Assembly (NCBI GenBank): GCA_049999765.1
Contig: JBNGIQ010004208.1
Location: 1 to 55,825, forward strand
Source of the DNA: Phaeoceros laevis
Lineage: Eukaryota; Anthocerotophyta; Anthocerotopsida; Notothyladales
DNA length: 55,825 nt
Direction of reading: 5' to 3'
Positions 53,236-55,825 of the stretch are shown here, piece after piece (position 1 is the first letter of the stretch; the number at the start of each line of letters is the position of its first letter). The translations under genes were made by a program, and so were the position numbers. The notes under the pieces were generated by a model. That model made no database searches, was not told the origin of the DNA, and worked only from the letters and a program-made list of their open reading frames with translations.

Positions 53236-54013
53236 GAAGCCCAAATCCACCCTCACATTAATATTGTGCGACAGCGGCCTATGCATGCCGCCTCTTACAG
53301 CGGAACGTCCGTACAAAACAAAACCCCGTCATTTTAATTTCGCCGCGCCAGCTACTCACTTCACTACACTAGGCGAGGAGGCTTGCAGGTCGTCTCTTTA
53401 GGCCGGGACACACGCTAAAAATAACTAACTACAGTGAAAGTTCTATTGCTGGACCCCGGCGCAAGTCCCCAAACTTTTACAGCCGCCAAAACGAAGTTCA
53501 CAACAGAATTTCTTTTCTGAAACTTGTCGACTGGGGGTTGAACTAATTCCCAAAACTGAGTGAGGTGGAGGGAGTTTTCCAAATGTGTCACTGATGATGT
53601 TGCTTCGAGTTCCAGCTCCGAAAGGGGCTCGAGTATGATAACAAACCATCGACACAGGTGAAGGTGAAGGGTGAGAGCAGTCTGCAATTCATGTGCTTCT
53701 CTCAATTCATGTGCGGTGGTTCAAATGTCAGCATGTCAGCAGGAATGCATGCATTTGTAATCGTGTGAAAGTTTGGAAGCCCCTTCAACCACGCGATTTG
53801 ACCATTTTTGTTTTGCAGCAGGGTCGAGACAGGGTTTAGTGCCAACAGCGGGGCCCGCACCTGCCGAACTAGTGTATGGAGAGGGAATCTTCAACAATGC
53901 CTGTGCCGCTGTAGAAGATTTTCTGCTCCTACGCGCAAGACTTGGTAGGGCCAGGTGTAACCATGGATCTTATGCTGCTGCGAGGCAAGTTGTCATACGA
54001 GTCTGGCCCCAAG
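53236..54013. other. Intergenic sequence between two F-box genes
   Basis: No supported gene. A long open frame enters from 53773 without an ATG and carries no F-box residues before 54014. Promoter of the F-box gene below is expected here. Confidence 0.4.
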
Positions 54014-55062
54014 ATGCAGAAAGTGTGGAGAAGGCTCCCCTCCGATCTGGTGGAGCGTATTTAGAGTTCCTGCCGGTGGATGTTGTCTGTAGGGTTCGTT
54101 GTGTGAGCAAGCGTTGGAATTCCTTGACTCCACAGGTGAGGTCATCTGAAGACGGCCTTCTAGTTCGTAGTTGGGACACCGCTCGGTGTCGCAGTGCTCT
54201 TCCTCAGCCGATACTAGTTTCCACCTTGCACCTTCCTCTACCGGAAGGTGTCGTGGGAGGACTGCAACTGTGCAGTGCTTCAAGAGGGTTGATTTGCTTC
54301 AGAGACACAGCCACATGCAAGCTTTTTGTATGCAATCCTCTTCTTCGGAGGTGGAAGAAACTGCCGGAACCCGACTCTCGGTTTAGGGCAAGATGTGCTT
54401 CCATCCTCACAAGCGAGAGCAATGACTTCTACAAAGTATTCTGCACCGGCAACACGTTTGAGGAGGACAAGTTCATCTATTACTCAAGAGACGGGCGTTG
54501 GAAAGTTGTTGGTGAAGTTCCAGAAGTTCTGCAGATAACGTTGAGCTCCGAGGTCTTCTTCGAGGAACATCTAATGTATTTCAACTGGGAGGCATGTGGT
54601 GATGTAGCTTTAGATCTTGAAACTGGGATTTACAGAGACTGCGACTTCTGGCAAGATCGTCCTGACTTCAGATGTTTTGACTTTGAAGAACACCGTGGGT
54701 CACTTTTTTTTGTGGGTCTGGACGAAGCTGCCAAGGCGTGCTCCATCTACAAGCTAAATAAGGAGGCAACAGATGGGACAAGAGAATGGCAGCACTTGTC
54801 GAGGGGTAGTTTGGAGGGGCTTCTTGAAGAAAGCTGTGAACACTTCTTTCATGTGCGAATTGCAGGCTTTGGGAATTACACATGCGTCAGTGCAAATTAC
54901 AGATTCAAGGTTGACGAAACCACAAGGCTCCCATGCCCAACTATACTGGCGTATGATATTTCCAACAACTCCTGGTCCCGATGGTTGTGGGACTACCACC
55001 AGGTTGATATGTCCATGCCCTACCTGATTTCCTTGGGGCTTAGCTTGAGCAGGCTCCCTTGA
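54014..55062 (+). CDS. F-box protein, with a one-base frameshift inside the F-box
   Basis: ATG 54014 begins an F-box (VWRRLPSDLVERI) that hits TAG at 54062. One base over, the frame continues ILEFLPVDVVCRVRCVSKRWNSL and then about 320 residues of F-box-associated propeller sequence (SRGLICFRDTATCKLFVCNPLLRRWKKLP, FYKVFCTGNTFEED, MYFNWEACGDVALDLETG, AYDISNNSW) to 55062. The shift lies at the T run in gtatttagag (54058-54064). One missing T would account for it. An intact gene would be an SCF substrate receptor of about 350 residues. Either this is a recent pseudogene or a base is missing in the assembly. Confidence 0.75.
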
Positions 55063-55590
55063 GACTGTCAATTGCCGACCGCAAAAAACAGGTATTTCGG
55101 TTTTGATATTTCGGATCAGGTCCATTGTAGCTGATTCAACCAGCTTGCTTTACCCATCAACAGCAGGACTGTGGTAGCTGCAATAGTTGACTACTTCTGG
55201 AGCTTGTGTTGACTTCAATGCCATGAAGGGCGAGCCACTACAAAGTTCTGTAAATGAAGGCGCCACCGACTCGATCGGCGGTAGAACGGCTGGATGTTAG
55301 CTTTGTGCCCAATGATAAGCTTGCATGCTCTCTGTGTTCTCAAGGAATTCAAGGGCGAATATCAACTCCGTTCATATTCAGGTCCAAGCCGATGAGACAG
55401 CCACGTTGGATGCTTTGAACCGGTCGCACTGGCAGCAAAATCAAGTGGCCACCACTTTCTGCATTAATCCTGTTCTCCAGGTGGACTCGTTGAGTCTCCT
55501 TCACACCAGCCTCTAGAGGGACATTTTACAGACCACGTCGCTTTCGTGTGAACTCAGATCCAAAACGTCTACGTAACTTTTCAGAGCTCA
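55063..55590. other. Intergenic region
   Basis: F-box gene 3' flank. No gene, repeat or RNA recognised before the tRNA-like sequence. Confidence 0.45.
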
Positions 55591-55662
55591 CGCCGTTGCC
55601 GGGGATCGAACCCGGGTCACCCGCGTGACAAGCAGGAAAAATTACCATTATACTATAACCAC
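55591..55662 (-). tRNA. tRNA-Asp(GUC), probably degenerate
   Basis: On the minus strand, the T arm GGGTTCGATCCCC, anticodon stem CCTGC/GCGGG with loop TTGTCAC (anticodon GTC) and the D-arm region TAGTATAATGGTAA match plant tRNA-Asp. The acceptor stem GTGGTTA pairs with CAACGGC at only five of seven positions (one of them G-U). The stretch after the D arm is T-rich (ttttt), which could stop RNA polymerase III early. Likely a pseudogene copy. Confidence 0.7.
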
Positions 55663-55825
55663 TGAAATTTACTAAATTTACAGGACATAGCTGTATTTAA
55701 ATATTAAAAAATACTTGATTCCCAAACTGTTTTCCTGCCCTAACTTGCACTTTTTTAACGAACATTTGTTTTGACTCGTGAGTCTTTTGACTCTTGAGTG
55801 AAGTTGAGTCCTATTATTATTATTG
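55663..55825. other. AT-rich end of window
   Basis: No feature seen. A short phrase built on gactc(g/t)tgagt is repeated near 55773-55800. Confidence 0.35.

Noticed and set aside
53773-54060. N-terminal extension of the F-box protein from 53773
   Set aside because: It begins at a TTG and reads the first half of the F-box in the wrong frame; ATG 54014 fits the F-box start.

Overview
Nuclear DNA of a green land plant. Most genes have short GT-AG introns (about 50-330 bases), and the families point to plants: a U-box cyclophilin of the PUB49 type, a galectin-domain GT31 galactosyltransferase, a plant GT47 exostosin, Derlin, plant ATP-PFK, a P-class PPR protein, a gnk2-like secreted protein and F-box proteins. 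The compact layout and an NB-ARC protein carrying TPRs instead of LRRs suggest a non-seed plant (bryophyte or lycophyte grade). The sequence alone does not settle the species. Gene models were built by hand from splice sites and reading phase.

Layout. 1-3.4 kb is gene-poor and full of transposon ends. 3.4-4.6 kb (+) is an MSRA5-like protein. 5.0-7.6 kb (-) is a five-finger C2H2 protein, divergent from a GT47 exostosin (8.1-9.6, +), which is convergent with a GT31 hydroxyproline-galactosyltransferase (9.8-12.4, -). PUB49 cyclophilin/U-box (13.6-16.6, -) and Derlin (16.8-18.3, +) share a 269-base divergent spacer. An intronless gene at 18.6-21.1 (-) joins two SUMO-interacting motifs, a RING/IBR region and an E2 (UBC) domain. 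22.5-28.4 (+) is a large NB-ARC-TPR receptor whose TPRs lie mostly one per 102-base exon. PFK (28.6-30.6, -) and a P-type ATPase (31.0-34.8, +) form the next divergent pair. Each contains one GC-AG intron.

35-40.7 kb is a second transposon-rich island. It holds a foldback MITE, a broken P-loop GTPase-like gene interrupted by a TTAA-flanked element, an AT-rich gnk2-like gene and a tandem repeat of about 255 bases. The remainder holds a PPR protein (40.7-43.3, -), the C-terminal half of a METTL13-type methyltransferase (43.6-45.6, +), the ribosome-biogenesis factor RRP5 (45.9-51.9, +), a decayed F-box/kelch relic (-), an F-box gene with a one-base frameshift (+) and a degenerate tRNA-Asp(GUC).

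How they work together. The genes are mostly housekeeping and arranged in compact head-to-head pairs. Two local themes stand out: cell-wall/AGP glycosylation (GT47 next to GT31) and protein quality control (PUB49, Derlin and the E2-E3 hybrid within 7.5 kb). The strongest novelty candidates are the SIM-RING/IBR-UBC hybrid and the exon-modular NB-ARC-TPR receptor.
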